From Cymbomonas tetramitiformis (Eukaryota; Chlorophyta; Pyramimonadophyceae; Pyramimonadales; Pyramimonadaceae), in NCBI GenBank assembly GCA_001247695.2, contig LGRX02012879.1:1-26168 (forward strand): a DNA stretch of 26,168 nt. The letters are read 5' to 3'. The translations under genes were made by a program, and so were the position numbers. The notes under the pieces are model-generated. The model ran no database searches. It had not been told where the DNA came from and saw only the letters and a list, made by a program, of their open reading frames with translations. Positions 25,717 to 26,168 of this stretch are shown here, one piece after another. How positions within the stretch are numbered: the first letter of the stretch is position 1; every line of letters begins with the position of its first letter.

Positions 25717-26168
25717 GTGTGACCTTTTAAGGTCAATTGTAAGACTCGGAGTGAAAAAAGAAATTCCCCTAAAAATATTTTCCGGCTCGCCGGCGGCCAA
25801 AATCGATGGTTTTTGGCTTGAAAAGGCCATTTTGAGTGCGCGGGTGCTAGAGGATTTCCCGTCGGTGTCCGAATCGCGTGTTTGAACTTCGTGGGACCTT
25901 CCAAGGACCATCACGAACTACTTAGTGGAAGAAATGATGAGAAAATTTTGTTTGGGGTGCTCGCCGGGGGCCAAAATGGCCGTTTCTGGGGCCTGAGCAG
26001 GCCATTTTGCGTGCGCGGGGCTATAGGATTTCAGTTAGGTATCCGAATCGCGCGTTTGAAGTTCGTGGGACCTTTCAAGGGCCATCACGAACTACTTAGT
26101 GGAAGAAATGATGAAAAATTTTAATTTGGGTGCTCGCCGGGGGCCAAAATGGCCGTTTCTGGGGCCTG
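25717..26168 (+). repeat. 174-bp tandem satellite, array start (continues past window)
   Basis: Monomers begin at 25717, 25891 and 26065 (third cut by the window end), each starting GTGxGACCTT and spaced exactly 174 bp. Monomers 2 and 3 are nearly identical, while monomer 1 is much more diverged, as expected at an array edge. Monomer 2 carries a perfect 9-bp inverted repeat AAAATGGCC (25973-25981) / GGCCATTTT (26000-26008). The ORF across it is a by-product of the repeat. Confidence 0.92.

Noticed and set aside
25882..26124. 80-codon ORF
   Set aside because: Spans the satellite monomers; open only because the repeat period (174) is a multiple of three.

Overview
This is eukaryotic nuclear DNA made almost entirely of transposable elements. 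I recognise no host gene, and no rRNA or tRNA gene. The dominant content is two related Ty3/gypsy (Metaviridae) chromovirus-type LTR retrotransposons, one nested inside the other. I could not fix the host from sequence. GC-rich retroelement genes sit beside AT-rich intergenic DNA. Gypsy elements that carry DNA-methyltransferase domains have, to my knowledge, been reported from charophyte algae (with a parallel case in dinoflagellates), so a green-lineage alga or another protist is the best guess.

Layout. (1) 1-1343: left part of element A, entering the window inside its pol: an N6-adenine-methyltransferase-like (phage Dam-like) domain, then integrase, with one in-frame stop and one 1-bp insertion. 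(2) 1344-16465: element B, 15.1 kb, inserted into the integrase gene of A. It has identical 316-bp LTRs and a 5-bp target duplication (TTCGA). Inside B, in order: a long repetitive leader that holds a solo LTR of an A-like family (2256-2905, own duplication GCATC), a broken Pro/acidic Gag N-terminal region, Gag with one zinc knuckle, protease-reverse transcriptase, RNase H with a 20-residue repeat tract, then Dam-like domain, integrase, chromodomain and a C5-cytosine-methyltransferase domain. (3) 16466-19053: rest of A: integrase tail, chromodomain, an open cytosine-methyltransferase domain, 3' UTR, polypurine tract and 3' LTR. (4) 19054-19676: a small palindrome-bounded repeat element. (5) 19677-20495: 3' end of a Ty1/copia pol with one in-frame stop, followed by its presumed 3' region. 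(6) About 21350-25690: AT-rich DNA without recognisable genes but with several small repeats. (7) 25717-26168: start of a 174-bp tandem satellite that runs off the window.

How it works together. In a normal Ty3/gypsy cycle Gag packages the RNA, protease matures the polyprotein, RT/RNase H copies the RNA, and integrase with its chromodomain inserts the copy into chromatin. The unusual part is that both families carry two different DNA-methyltransferase-like domains flanking integrase: an N6-adenine type before it and a C5-cytosine type after the chromodomain. This suggests element-encoded modification of its own cDNA or of the target locus (inference). The nested insertions, solo LTR and satellite suggest heterochromatic or pericentromeric DNA (inference).

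Caveat. Element B has identical LTRs, which implies a recent insertion, yet its genes contain at least three in-frame stops and four 1-base frame changes, two or three of them in or beside short homopolymers. Assembly error, recoding and mobilisation in trans are all open.
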